The position numbers and the translations under genes were made by a program. Source: Rhineura floridana (taxonomy: Eukaryota; Chordata; Lepidosauria; Squamata; Rhineuridae). From it: 64,000 nucleotides of DNA. The stretch is taken from the NCBI RefSeq assembly GCF_030035675.1, contig NC_084483.1, positions 16,405,904 through 16,469,903 of the forward strand, read 5' to 3'. The notes beneath the pieces were generated by a model that saw only the letters and a program-made list of their open reading frames with translations, had not been told where the DNA came from and made no database searches. Numbering within the stretch: position 1 is the first letter of the stretch; each line of letters starts with the position of its first letter. Shown here piece by piece: positions 9,830 through 21,829 of the stretch.

Positions 9830-11000
9830 TTTTTTATCACATATGCATGACAAACTCTCCTATCAAAATTCTACTTTCTACACCATTGAAAGGCCTAACT
9901 TTCGTTTTCACCATCTCTTTCCAACCCAAAACATATCCTGTTAACCATTTACCAAAAAAGGTTTATTTATTCAAAAGACTTCTAGCCTTCATTTATTCCT
10001 TCTGTACCACTTAATATAGTAAAAATCTCTAAGTAGTGTATATAAAAACAGTAAATCTTCAATATATGAACACCAACGGCTACATGCACAGCAAGGCATG
10101 GGGAAAGGTCTGGCCATTAGAAATGCATATTTTCTTAAACGTTGAACACACATAAAAAATCTCTTGGATCAACCATAACTGGAAGTTTCTAGTGAAAGAC
10201 TTTTTGTTGTTGTTATGAATGCTTGAAGTTCTTAGGTTCTACAAAACCAATTCTCTCAATATATAGTGTTTTCAGGAGAAAAATCACTACAATTATTTCC
10301 AAGCCACAAGCACAGCAGCACAAAACTCCATCCTCAAATAGAATTTATTACATGCAATTAAATAGCGTGTTTTGTCTTTGCCTAGACCATTGAAGCTCAG
10401 CATTTTAATTTAATATCACATGGAGAATGTCCCTAATTCTATAATTAGCTATGGAATCTTATGTTTCCCCCCCTCCCCATGTACTAATTAAGCAATTGTA
10501 GCAGAACAATAATTGAAAGTCTAAGGGGTAGGGAAGCTAGAAAATTAATACTCATATTGTAGTTGCTTGGATGTGTCCCCCCCATTGGAAGAGCAAAATA
10601 AAGGGGGGAAAGAGGCCTTTAAACAATTTACAAAAATCAGTGAAAGAATGCACATTGCTTCATAGATGCTATTTATCTAGTTCTATAATAGTGCACCCCT
10701 CTTTTGCCAGTGGAAAGAAAAGGGAGAGACAAAAGTAGTGTGGGCATCCATTATTCTTAAGAAAACATGCTACAGCATTCTAAGGAATATCTCATGCAGA
10801 GCAAAAGGGAAAATGAGATTTATACATTAAAAAAACCCATCAGTTGTAAGAAACTCCACTATCACAGAAAAATGAAAAGCTGACCCACAGGGCAGTTATC
10901 CAATACTACATTGAATCAGTTCTTTAATTCTGCTAAGAATCTCTCCATAGGATTTGGTATGGAAATCCTAACCTCTTCTCAGGTCTAAAGATTGTAATTT
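9830..11000 (+). repeat. Copy A of an unnamed 1.1-kb sequence (copy B at 56340-57440)
   Basis: Collinear with 56340-57440 in the same orientation. Shared anchors in order: CCTATCAAAATTC/CCTATCAAAATCC, TTATGAATGCTTGAAGT/TTATGAATACTTGAAGT, AAGCCACAAGCA, TTAATTT, ATAATTAG, GCAATTGTAGCA, TAGTTCTATAA/TAGTTTTATAA, GAAAAATGAAAAGC/GAAGAATGAAAAGC, TTAATTCTG and AAGAATCT. By eye about 65-70% identical with indels. No coding potential or known family was recognised. Confidence 0.7.
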
Positions 11001-12540
11001 TGAGCATGTTGCTTTTTCTCTTGTGCCCTTTCCTGTAAGCCTGTGTGAATAATACCCATGTGATGTTCACAGCAGCAACAGCTTGGCAACTGGCATAATT
11101 TAAGGGACTTGCAGAGACCTGCTGTGGCATATGTCCGTATTACACTTTTTAAGATCTGTGTTAATGAGATACTTTCTCCTTAAGACAAGGTGGCTAACAT
11201 TTGTTATAGGATATATTATAGGACACCCAGAATTACACACCTGTGGAATAATGTGAGTACGCATGCCTGAGGCACCCAGATTATATTAAAAGATAGAGGC
11301 AGCTGCTTATAATGGTGTGTCTGGGCACTTAAGATTTCTCTTTTTCATCTGCTGAATACAAGTTTCTTAAGTGCCCACCCAGAACTGCTAGGTAAACATG
11401 GAGGAATCAGCCCTTAATAAGTGGCTGGATGCCAGTTGACCTCAGTCAGAGGCTCAAAGTAGAAGCACAGATTATATTAACAGCATGCTCACTTGGGTAC
11501 CCATAAGCAGTTGCAAGCCAGTGTGCCCCATTGTGTTATTGCCATCATAGCCAGTGTGGTGAGGCAGAGCTGCCTTCCCACCACTGAGGTCACTCTGGTT
11601 TCCCTGGATGGGGAAGAGCAATGGCAAGGTCAGAGCTGTGCAGATGCACTAGATAGAAGTACTAAGTAGGATCCACCAGGGCATTTCCACAGCCACATCC
11701 TCACTGCTGCACTGTCCAGGTAAGCCGCAGTGACTCCGGTACTGGAGGAGCAGTTCTGTAACTCCGCCGCACTTCAGCCGCTTCTGGTTGTTGCCACAAG
11801 CACTTGCTGGAAAGAGGGAATTGTTTCACTCAAATACTTGTGTTGAGAATGACAAGGGAATGAATATAGAAACCCTGAAAGCAACATTTAAAAAACAGTT
11901 CACAAAAATTGCTAACTATAAATATTGCACAAATATCAAAAGATGCTCTATCTTTAAGAGCAAGAATCGCAGCTTAAATTAGTCAGTATACAACTTTGGC
12001 ACTCCAGTTTGAGCAGCTAGGATTGGGAGAGTTGGCGGGGGGGGGCTTTTTCAGCATGAGCACTGCATTCCCTCTTGGCCAAACAAAATAGATGTAGGTG
12101 GCTAGCAGGCCAGTGGAAAAGGCTTGATGAGCCAGTTCCAGTCTGCAGGCCACTGGTTCCCTGCCCCAATCTAGAAGAGAACAATATTAAAGCAGCACAA
12201 CTGCGTCTAAGAGAAGTTTAAGTGGAGTCTGATAATACCCAGGGGGTGCACTTTTATATAACTGCTGGCATATTACCAGTTGCTATTAATGTTGCAAAGT
12301 GAACCCATTTTTTCAGTCAGTTATATACTGCATGAATAGAAACTTTTAAAATGCAGTTGATAATTACAGTTTGTTATACAGGAAAGTCCTCGCTAAGTAA
12401 AAACCAGGTGTTTTTTTTTTAAGCTGCTCATGCTTGGATCACATGTATGTTCGTCTCTTGATATCTCTATACAGACTCCAGCAGCTAAATCCACGTATTC
12501 TGCAGAAAAGCATCACAATTTGCACTGCAGTGAAGGGATA
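11001..12540. other. Intergenic sequence, nothing recognised
   Basis: No coding homology, RNA gene or clear repeat was recognised. The frame at 11788-11982 has no known relatives. Confidence 0.45.
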
Positions 12541-12542
12541 TT

Positions 12543-12800
12543 AGAACATACAAAGAGTCAGCTGGATCAGGGCAGTGGCCCATCTAGTCCAACATCCTAT
12601 TCTCAGTGGCCAACCAGATGCCCAAAGAGCAGTCTCACTGCCTGAGGTTTCCAGGAACTGGTATTCAGAAGCATGCTACTTCCATTATCCTCCATGAATT
12701 TGTAGAACACTCTTTTTAAAGCCATTCAAGTTGGTGGCCATCACTGCCTCTTGTGGGAGCAAATTCCATTGTTTAAATATGCACTGTGTGAAGAAGTACT
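12543..12800 (+). repeat. Dispersed repeat of the AGAACATA...GGATCAGG type
   Basis: Starts AGAACATACAAAGAGTCAGC, then CTGGATCAGGGCAGTGGCCC and ATCTAGTCCAACATCCTATT. Related copies are at 37436-37680 and 53113-53300. This repeat is abundant in reptile genomes; I do not recall a certain family name. Confidence 0.65.
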
Positions 12801-15800
12801 TTTATTTGTTATTTATTTATTTATTTATTTATTATTAGATTTATATCCCGCCCTTCCTCCCAGCAGGAGCTCAGGGTAGCAAACAAAAGCACTAAAAACA
12901 CTTTAAAACATCATAAAAAACAGACTTTAAAATATATTAAAACAAAGCATCTTTAAAAACATTTTTTTTAAAGAAAAGCTTTAAAAATATCTTTAAAAAA
13001 GATTTAAAACATATTAAAAAGCAATCCCAACACAGATGCAGACCGGGATAAGGTTTCAACTTAAAAGGCTTGTCGAAAGGAGGTTTTCAGTAGGTGCCGT
13101 CTAATATTTAAGGGGAGGAAATTCCAAAGGGTAGGTGCCACTACACTAAAGGTCTGCTTCTTATGTTGTGCGGAATGGACCTCCTGATAAGATGGCATCA
13201 GCAGGAGGCCCTCACCTGCAGAGTGCAGTGATCAACTGAGTATATAAGGGAGAGAACAGACTGAAGCTGAATCCCGATAACACCGAGGTGTTACTTGTGG
13301 GAGACAGAGGGAGGTTGGGTATTACAGACCTGATGCTTAATGGGGTGAGATTACCCCTGAAGGACCAGATCCGCAGCCTCGGGGTCATTCTTGACTCCCA
13401 GCTGTCCATGGAGGCTCAGGTTTCGGCGGTGAGTCGGGCAGCTTGGTATCAATTACATCTGATACAGAGGCTGCGACCCTACCTCCCTGTTCATCTGCTC
13501 CCACAGGTGATACATGCCCTGGTCTCCTCTCGCTTAGACTACTGTAATGCGCTCTACGTGGGGTTACCCTTGAAAACGGTCCGGAAATTACAGCTGGTAC
13601 AGAATGCGGCGGCGCGCTTGATTAAGCACAGCCGTCGCCGTGATCACATCACCCCAGTATTAATAGATCCTCACTGGTTACCAGTTGTCTACCGGGCCCA
13701 ATTCAAGGTGTTGGTGTTGACCTTTAAAACCCTACACGGTTTCGGCCCAGTTTATCTGAAGGAACGCCTCCAGAACCACCAATTATGCCGCCTGACAAGA
13801 TCAGCCTCTCAAGACCTTCTCTCGGTTCCACCGGCTAAAACAGCTAGGCTGGTACGGACCAGAGAGAGGACATTCTTGGTTGTGGCCCCCACCCTTTGGA
13901 ATTCTCTTCCGTATGATCTCCGACATGCTCCCTCCCGATAGGTTTTCGTCGAGCCTTAAAAACCTGGCTATTCAGGCAGGCCTATGGAATCGAGGAAGGT
14001 TAATTTTATGATGTTTTAATTGGAAATTCGTTTTAAATTGTTTAGGACTGTGGTTGTTTTGTATATTGTATATTATGTATAGCTTTTGCTATTGTAAGTC
14101 ACCTAGAGTGTCCACTAACCTGGACAGATAGGCGACCAATAAATAAAATTATTATTATTATTATTATTATAAGAGTCTTTCAGGTATCCTAGTCCCAAAC
14201 TGTATAGGGCTTTGTATACCAAAGCTAGAACCTTGAACTTAGTCCGGTAGCTAATAGCTAGTCAGTGCAATTCTTTCAGCAGTGGGGTGACATGTTGGTG
14301 ATACCCTGCCCCAGTGACTAGTCTCACCGCCGCAGTTTGCACCAGCTGCAGTTTCCAGATCAATCTAAAGGGCAGTCCCACATAGAGCACATTACACTAA
14401 TCAAGCCTAGAGGTTACCAGTACACGGACAGCAGTGGTCAGACTATCCTGGTCCAGAAATGGCCACAGCTGTCTTACCAGCCGAAGATGGTAAAAGGCAC
14501 TCCTAGCCACTGAGATCACCTGGGCCTCTAGCAACAAAGATGAACTGAGGAGCACCCCCAGACTATGGACCTGCTCATTCAGATGGAGTATGACCCCATC
14601 CAAAGCAGGCCACTGACCAATTATCCAAATTCAGGAACCACCAACCCACAGTGCCTCCTTCTTGCTAGGATTCAGAGTCAGTTTATTGGCCCTCATCCAG
14701 CCCACCACTTAGTCCAGGCAGCAGTCCAGGACTTGCATGGCCTCTCCCAATTCAGATGTTAGAAAAACAGAGCTGGGTATCATCAGCGTACTGCTGACAC
14801 TTCACCCCAAATCTCCTGATGTCTGCTCCCAAGGGCTTCATATAGATGTTAAACGGCATGGGGGACAAGATGGTACCCTGCAGCACCCCACAACGCAACT
14901 GCCAGGGGACAAAATACAATCACCCAATGCTATTCTTTGAAAACGACCCTGGAGATAGGATTGGAACCACTGTAAAAAACTGCCTCCAATACCCATCTCA
15001 CCAAGTCAGCCCAGAAGAATACCATGGTCAATGGTGTCAAAGGCCGCTGAGAGATCAAGTAAGAATAACAGGGTTGCACTGCCCCTGTCCTTCTCCCAAT
15101 AAAGGTCATCCATCAGGGTGACCAAGGCCAATTCAGTCCCATAACCAGGCCTCAATCAGGATTGGAATGGATCAAGATAATCTGTTTCATCCAAGAGTAC
15201 TTGTAATTGCTGCGCCACAACCCTATCAATCACCTTCCCTAAGAACGGGGTATTTGCGACCGGTTGGTAGTTGTTGCAAACCAATGGGTCCAGGGTAGGG
15301 TTTTTCAGGAGTGGTTGCATCATCACCTTTTTCAGGGTGGCTGGAACCACTCCCTCCTGCAATGATGTGTTGACCATACCCTGGATCCACTTGGTCAAAC
15401 CTCCTCGGCAAGCTTTAATAAGCCAAGAGGGCAAGGGTTGAGAGGACATGTTGCTGGCTGCGTCACAAGCACCTTGTCCATATCATCAGGCTACATCAAC
15501 TGAAACTATTCCCAAGAACTTTGCAGCAGACGTTGCACTGGACATCTCACTGGGGACTACAATAGATGTGGATGGGGCATTAAGACTGCTACGGAAGCAA
15601 CTTTAAAGTGCCTTGCAAATTCACAGCGGGCATCCGAAGGGTCTAAAACTCCATTTCCTGGAGTTGATGTCAACAGACCCCTGACAATACAGAAAAGCTC
15701 CACTGGACGGCTACTTGAGGATGTGACGGTGGGAGAGAAGTGGGCCTTCTTTGCCGCCCTCACCGCCGCACAGTAGGCATGGTTATGTTTTACGTGTGCC
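12800..15800 (-). mobile_element. CR1/L2-group LINE, 5'-truncated and nested
   Basis: Minus-strand coding runs from about 15800 down. RT segments at 15449-15156 (QPLLKNPTLDPLVCNNYQPV, then VIDRVVAQQLQVLLDETDYL) precede 14603-14397 (GVLLSSSLLLEAQVISVARS, LRLVRQLWPFLDQDSL, VTSRLD). The 3' end with a CCCGCCCTTCCTCCCAGCAG block (plus strand) and an ATTT tail lies at 12800-13080. Stops and frame changes show it is dead. A second LINE in the opposite orientation (about 13250-14172) interrupts it. Confidence 0.8.
13250..14172 (+). mobile_element. CR1/L2-group LINE 3' end with a 217-codon open frame
   Basis: An open frame at 13288-13941 encodes the C-terminal part of a non-LTR reverse transcriptase: SLGVILDSQLSMEAQVSAVS, SRLDYCNALYVGLPLKTVRK, LQLVQNAAARLI, HWLPVVYRAQFKVLVLTFK and APTLWNSLPYDLR. 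The frame opens in mid-ORF (NRLKLNPDNTEVL precedes it), so the copy is 5'-truncated. A 3'UTR and an (ATT)n tail end it at 14172. TATAAG-like sequence on both sides (about 13243 and 14169) may be the target duplication. The same subfamily lies reversed at 42692-43150. This is an element, not a host gene. Confidence 0.85.
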
Positions 15801-16270
15801 CGATCAGCTCACAGCATGATTATGGTATTTGCTAGAGACTTAAATATTTTAATATGGCATGCAAAAGTTAAAAATAAAGGATTATAGTCCTGTGAATAGA
15901 TGTAGTAACATATGCCAAACTCTAGATTCTATTTGTCAAACAAAATCCCCAGTATGAGCCATGATTTGGTTTTATATCTAGTTAAAGGTTGTAGGCCAGC
16001 CTTTTTTTTTTTGTAACTAGCGATTCTGTGACAAGAGTCAACTATTAAGATAAGACGACAGGAACGGAACTTAAAAGTTTCCTGGGGGAGCCCAAAGATG
16101 AGACATCTCATGAGAAAACAGCTCAGAAGGGCCTCCATAGAGGCATCACTGAACACACAGCACAGCTGCCTGTGTTTCTACATATTTATTGCCCCTTCAG
16201 CATGGGAAGTGGCTAAATTTGCAATGTGGTCACAGGACAGACATTAAGAGGCAAATAGCGGCTACGCTGA
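15801..16270. other. Intergenic sequence, nothing recognised
   Basis: AT-rich sequence with a T(10) run near 16005; no coding or repeat family recognised. Confidence 0.4.
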
Positions 16271-16880
16271 AAACTCTAGCATAGCCTGGTGAAGACTGTT
16301 CGGAAACTGCAGCTAATATAAAATGTAACAGCAAGACTACTGGGTAGGATCCAGAGGTCTGAATATACAACGCCAGTCCTGCCAATTTCTTTCAGAGACC
16401 AATTCAAAGTGCCAGTTTTGACCTAAAGCCTTGAACAGCTCAGGACCCCAGTACAAGTAACTGTTGTAACCTGCCCTGGGTGAAGGGTGGCTAATTAATG
16501 CTAATGCTAATAATTATACCTCACATATCCCCTTCCCCCATAATAAAGGATTCCTTCACATCAACAGCGAACACCCTTTTCTGTGTGTCCAAGACATCAT
16601 TGAAGGGTGGCAACAAGAAAGTGGGCCTTTTCTGTAGCAGCCCCCCAATTGTGGGATCCTCTCCCTAGGGCTAGCCTGGTGCCTTCCTTGCAGCACTAGG
16701 CAAAGATGCTTTTATTTTCCCAGGGATGGTTAGCTGTTTTTTTCCCTTTTAGTCAACATTAAGTATTTTATATTTGTATTGCTTTATTGTATTTCTTATG
16801 TATATTGTATTTTATTGTTGTAAATCGCTTTGGGATGCTCTTGGATATGTGAAATGACACGTAAAAATAAAACTCACTCA
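16270..16880 (+). mobile_element. Old CR1/L2-group LINE 3' end
   Basis: Degenerate reading VRKLQLI, TPVLPISFRDQFKVPVLT resembles the usual RKLQLVQNAAAR ... FKVLVLT block. A T-rich 3'UTR with TTGTAAATCGCTTTGGGATG and an AATAAAAC end follows at about 16800-16875. Confidence 0.6.
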
Positions 16881-16987
16881 AGTGAAGTGGTTGAAGGCAA
16901 AGGAGAGCACAATCAGTGAAGCACTGAATAGATCCATCAACACACAGAAACACAGATAAGGGTCTATGGAAGTATGAGTAGCCACAC

Positions 16988-17055
16988 CTCAACCTCTAAG
17001 TTCCTGCTGGGAGGAAAGGCAGGATATAAATCAAATAATAAATAAAATAAATAAG
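16988..17055 (+). mobile_element. LINE 3' tail fragment
   Basis: TTCCTGCTGGGAGGAAAGGC followed by AGGATATAAATCAAATAATA and AATAAA repeats, the same terminal block as at 540-605. Confidence 0.6.
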
Positions 17056-17834
17056 TCACTAAGGACTAGAACTGCCAGAGAATGTGATCCATACTTCAGA
17101 ATTACATATTCACTAGGTGAAAAAGGAGACAGTGAAGTCAGGTGTCCTGTTTTATGTGCTACAGCTGACAACTGTCGTTTGCTTTCATTATCACTGAAGC
17201 AATTCAACAAAGCTCACAACAGACTAATAGTGACATAAGCAACCTCAGATGTTGGCCACAGGTGTTGGTGCTAGAACTCCCACTGTTTTGCACTCGATAC
17301 CTAACAGTTGTGTGGTCAATTTTGCTAAACAATCAAAACAGAATCAAATGTCATGCTTTATGGTATTTTTAAGTCACTACCAAACAATTCAGGTTTACAG
17401 TAAGTAAACTGTGCTAACTAAAATCATACAAGCACTCAATAACACTTTATAGAAATAGGAATCTGACAATAATAATGTCTAATGTATCACTAACCCGGCA
17501 CTTAGCCAAGCATAAAGTATACATGTAATAGTGAGGTAATCTGTTAACCTGCTTCTATGTTATTACAAATAAAATCTAACACTGCCATATGGAGATTTCC
17601 TCCCCACACGCACATTCTAAGTAACCAATGGAATAAAGTCAATGTTATCCCATCTTGGTTTGTTGCAGTTCTGGTGATAGTTATCAGTTTAGCTACAGCT
17701 TATTTTCAGCAGTTAAAGTACTCTGATTAAACGATAATCTCACACAGTTCACAGAAGAACCTCTGTGTTTAGCAGCAAAGGATAGAAAGAAAACGCAGTT
17801 AAAGGCAGGACAGAAGAAAAGAAACTGCCAAGTT
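17056..17834. other. Probable DNAJB9 3'UTR and downstream flank
   Basis: Sequence downstream of the DNAJB9 stop on the minus strand. An AATAAA (TTTATT on the plus strand at about 834-839 past 17000) overlaps the stop codon and is unlikely to be the used signal. I could not fix the 3' end. No repeat was recognised except the LINE tail at its far end. Confidence 0.4.
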
Positions 17835-18259
17835 TTATTGTCCAGAACAGTCTGTGAATGTAGTAACCATGTTTCCTCGACGCTGAGTGACAGTTCTACA
17901 GTGCTTACTAGATCCATGGAATTTGTTTTCAGTTTGCATCGTCTGCCGGTGTGTGTTGTCAAACCCATTAAATGAAAACATCTTTTCCATATCTTCAAAC
18001 ATGTCATCAAACAGTCCCCCTCCAAAGGAAAATTCTGGGAAAGAACGTCTTTGCCTGCTGTGAGCCTGCTGTTGATTCTGAAAATGATTTTCAAAATGTT
18101 TCTTTGACTGTGCATTGTGGTTTTCGCCAAAGAAGTCAAAGTCTTTAAACAAGTCATCAAAATTGAAGTTAAAAGGCTGCTGGAAAGCGTTTCCGTTGCT
18201 TCTTCGTCCAAATTGGTCATATTCCCTACGTCTGTTTTCATCTGACAATGTCTCATATG
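17835..18259 (-). CDS. DNAJB9: DNAJB9 last coding exon
   Basis: Acceptor TTGCTTTTACAG precedes CATATGAG, whose first two bases complete the Ala codon begun by the upstream exon. It encodes [14 protein letters not shown] through [13 protein letters not shown] and stop TAA at 17837-17835. Confidence 0.95.
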
Positions 18260-19799
18260 CTGTAAAAGCAACACAAGAAATACTTTTAAATCTTATGTTA
18301 ACACACGTTGAGAGGGAACGGTTTTAGCTAAGCAGAAGACAACGTACTCGGCATGCATTACATATTAAGCTTCTTGCCCTTTCAGTTTCAAGGCTCTCAC
18401 AGAAAAGGACTCAGGAAATTCTGTGCATTCAAGATGCTGAAGAACAAACGTGTCACTGTTAAAACTAGGCCACACAGATAGAACACAGGGAGGTACTTTG
18501 TACCAAGTCAGATCATTGACCCGTTCAGCTCAGTACACTGGCTAGCAGCAGCTCTCCAGGGTTCCAGGCGGAGGCTTGCTTAGCCTTACCCAGGGATGGA
18601 ACCCAAGACTTTTTGCATACAATGTATGTATGTGCTCTGTCACTGAGCTATGGCCCTTCCAGATCAGTTACTTGCTTTTCTGAATTTAGAATTCTTATGA
18701 AAAGTCACCTCAGCCAAGAAAGTTGACTTAGGCAACAATCCTATATGCTCTTACCTGGGAGTAAGTATTACTAAACTCAATGGGGCTTACTTCTAAGGAG
18801 ACATGCACAGAGTTGCACTGAAAAGATACAGCCAAGATACAGGGCCCATAACAAAGTCTCCTTAAGTGCTCTACAACAACTACTAAAAATAAAGTCCACT
18901 TGCAAATTGTGTTTCCAGGATGGACATATTAATTTTTTTTAAAAAGAAGCATTTTTAAATCTCTCTGGGTATTGATGTTAAAGTCTCCCTGGTTTGATCT
19001 CTCTCATGCTAGCCAAAGATAGTTTTTTTTTACCTAGTGCTGAGATTCGTATTTCTATTGTGACTGTTTTTATCTATTGCTGGAAATCACCTTGTGAGCA
19101 CACTGTCCTAAAAGGCAGAGTAGAAACATTTAAAATAAAGGTGTGTATGTGCACAACAGTTTCCAAAGATGACTGAAGGAACGTTATCGGAAAATTACTC
19201 TTTATTCCTTGGAGTACAGAATTAAGATTCATGTTCATCTAGTACTAGTTCCTCCTGAGCTCCAATAGTAGAAGTATACAGATCCCTACACAAGTAGCCA
19301 AGGGTTACTGCTATCTGAAAAACAAGGCTTCTTTGCAAAGCAAGATTAATCGTTTGTATCCCATTAAAGCATTGCACATGCAGAACGACATCTGAGAATG
19401 CAATGGCATTCCCCCTCCCTCTCCTCTCCCCGCACAACCCACTCCCTGAAATCTGCTCTGGGGGCTGCAATGATTTATTTACATTCAAACTAATATATCT
19501 AGCCCTATTCCTGTCCTTGCAGGATGGAGATCCAGAAATATGTCAATCAATATTTAATAAAATGTAACAGGGCTCTACTTACCTTCTGCAATTTCCCTGA
19601 ATTTTGCTTCTGCTCCAGGACCCTTATTTTTGTCTGGGTGATATTTCATTGCTAGTTTGTGAAATGCCTTCTTGATTTGACGATCAGATGCATTCTTGGG
19701 AACACCTAGGATGTCATAATAACTCTCTGCAGCCAGGATTAATTCTGTTATCATTAAAATGCAGAGTACAAATATGAAGACAGCCTGTGTACTAGCCAT
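17835..19799 (-). CDS. DNAJB9: DNAJB9 (ERdj4/MDG1), ER-lumenal Hsp40 co-chaperone
   Basis: Two coding exons (19799-19583 and 18259-17835) give 642 nt, 213 residues plus stop; human DNAJB9 is 223. Residues 1-24 are a hydrophobic signal/anchor ([17 protein letters not shown]). Residues 26-90 are a J domain ([20 protein letters not shown]) with the HPD motif at 54-56, which stimulates BiP (HSPA5) ATPase. The rest is a G/F- and aromatic-rich region ([35 protein letters not shown]) and the conserved tail [15 protein letters not shown] with the final DCSGQ. Known role: a BiP co-chaperone in the ER, induced by the unfolded protein response, that aids ERAD and represses IRE1. The loop after REYDQFGRR is about ten residues shorter than in human. 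ATG context is strong (A at -3, G at +4). The frame is intact. It is divergent from THAP5, as in other amniotes. Confidence 0.97.
18480..18668 (-). mobile_element. tRNA-Ala-like SINE in DNAJB9 intron 2
   Basis: Reversed copy of the family at 4284: plus-strand GACTTTTTGCATACAATGTA and CTCTGTCACTGAGCTATGGC are the complement of a tRNA-Ala-like head, and CTCCAGGGTTCCAGG lies in the body. Confidence 0.7.
18725..18835. repeat. Short palindromic dispersed repeat in DNAJB9 intron 2
   Basis: AGGCAACAATCCTATATGCT start, TGGGGCTTACTTCTAAGGAG core and ACATGCACAGAGTTGCACTG end; same family as 3185-3285. Confidence 0.65.
19022..19140 (+). mobile_element. Possible LINE 3' tail fragment in DNAJB9 intron 2
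   Basis: TTATCTATTGCTGGAAATCA followed by CCTTGTGAGCACACTG and ending ATTTAAAATAAAG resembles the 3' end block of CR1/L2-group LINEs. The match is weak. Confidence 0.35.
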
Positions 19800-19809
19800 T
19801 GTAAGGCTC
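19583..19809 (-). CDS. DNAJB9: DNAJB9 first coding exon
   Basis: Acceptor TTTTTCCCCACAG ends at 19810. Ten bases of 5'UTR (GAGCCTTACA) precede ATG at 19799. The exon encodes [10 protein letters not shown] through FREIAE and ends GCAGAAG before donor GTAAGT at 19582. It holds the signal anchor and most of the J domain. Confidence 0.95.
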
Positions 19810-21759
19810 CTGTGGGGAAAAACAACAGTTATTCTTCGGCCTCACTATCCACTTTACATTCCTTTTTTTTAAAAATAAACAATAATTTCTAGGCTGTACT
19901 TTTACTTTTCTATTAATTTCTCAGGCTCATAACAGTTCACAAGATTTGGGAACCTGCAGCTAACATATTTTCTTTCACCACAAACATCCTTAACATTCCT
20001 TCAGAACAATTTATATGCACCTCCAGCTTCTAAAGGCTTGACCTTTTTTGATTTAACAAAACCCCTTTGCAGAACTAAATGTGATGTCTACCTAAGTCAT
20101 ATTCAGAATAGACCCACCGAAATCAAGTCTATTCATTGCAATGAGTCTACAACACCAAATACCATCTAAAATGTTTTTAATTGTGCAGTTTATGTTTACA
20201 GTTTTGATGTCTAAATATTCATTAAACATCCAACCACATGCTTAGAAAACTCTTTTATCGATTACAATGGTAGCAAAGTATTTCACTTTGGTTGGATCAT
20301 AGCTACATTTCTCTTTATAAAGGTCTACAATACCTGACAAGCACCAAAGCAAGATGAATGAGGGCAATGCTAAATTATTCCATGTAGGGGGCTTATCTTT
20401 CCATCCCCACAAAAAATGTATCTGCTTTTACAGATATCAAAATTTCAGAAATAGCTGCTGTAAGGAAACATCAGGTGACCTTATGGTTTGCAGTTCATGA
20501 TGTCTCCTTGTGTGTCCATATGTGCAGAAATATGGATTATAAATATATACATATCACGTACACCTAAGATGCATGCTAACCCATTCTTAAGAACTGAAAT
20601 CACTAGAGACAGGGCAAATGTACATCTCTTAAACCCTGTACCTGTTCTGTAAGCTGAAGGCACCTGGGTTTACCTTGATACATTTTTAGAAATGTCAGAA
20701 GCCGTGAGTAAATAAAGTCTGGGCTATTTTACTGGAAATGGTGCAACAATCAAGCTACTACTTCATTGTAAAAAAATACTGCCCCCCCAAAAAAGCAACT
20801 GAGACCAAGTGCTTTTATCACTATTCTCCACCTTCTTCTTCAGTCAGGACTGAGCCCTTCCTTTTTCATGATAGGATAGTTAAGGACTAAATGCATCTTT
20901 TTTTTAAAAGTACAGAAATGGAAGCAGTTCTAGGGTTTTTGCTTAATTTTATTTTTATTTTTCCCCTTTGAGCTGTGTATTTGTGGTATAAATTGAGAGG
21001 TGATGATGAACAGAAAAAAGTGAAAGCTTTTTCTTAATTTTAGGGTAAGGTGAATAACAGTGATAGCGGGTAGAAACAGATTATTATTTCTAGTTTGCCT
21101 GTGTTTCCTCAAGCCATCAAAATGTAATACCTATTGCAAGCCATTTGGGAATAAAGATCGGTGCTCATGAAACAACTATAAGCCACCTTGAACCCAGAAA
21201 TGAACTATCTGCTCTTCATAACTGCCAATTCCCAGTACAACTTTTCTGTTCAATTGTCAACACTTGTGCTGATATTTATCACATCGTAACATGGGTAATT
21301 ACAACTTCAATGTGTATACTAATACCTTTTTGATACATATGCAAATTACCATACATGTCTATACATGCCTGTTTTGTATCTTATTCCTGGTAAGGAGACA
21401 CAGTAGACAAGACTTGGACACAAACAAGTTGTTTCTTTATCTGCACTCTTACATCTTTTCCCTCTTCTTTCAATCTCTCCTTCCTCCATTTTCCTCTCAC
21501 CCCTCCCTTCTTTCTACCAGAGTCCTCTAGGGTCGTTTAAGGACAAACCTCTCTACACAGAAAGGACTATAGCTTGAAACAGACTGCTCTATTCAAAAGT
21601 TTGTTCTTTGTTTTCAAAACTGTAAATTGTGCTACTGTTCAATAGAGAAATGAAGATGACAATTGCAATGATTCTACAAGTCTTGAAAAAATATAGTGGC
21701 CCAGTTGAGACAATCTACACCATGATTTTAGATTATTGTGAACAAGTTGTGCAAAGCCT

Positions 21760-21800
21760 CTTCGTTCGCGCGTGCGCGTGTGTGTGTGGAGACCGGATGC
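21760..21800. repeat. Alternating purine-pyrimidine tract (GC/GT)n
   Basis: CGTTCGCGCGTGCGCGTGTG followed by TGTGTGG. A short simple repeat in DNAJB9 intron 1 able in principle to adopt Z-DNA. Confidence 0.7.
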
Positions 21801-21829
21801 AGGACGGGGATTTCTTGACTTCTGACTAA

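Noticed and set aside
13288-13941. 217-codon open frame as a host gene
   Set aside because: The protein is the C-terminal part of a CR1/L2-group reverse transcriptase with a 3'UTR and (ATT)n tail; it starts in mid-ORF.
17693-18274. 193-codon minus-strand frame overlapping the DNAJB9 last exon
   Set aside because: An alternate frame of the same exon; the 17835-18259 frame matches DNAJB9 residue by residue.
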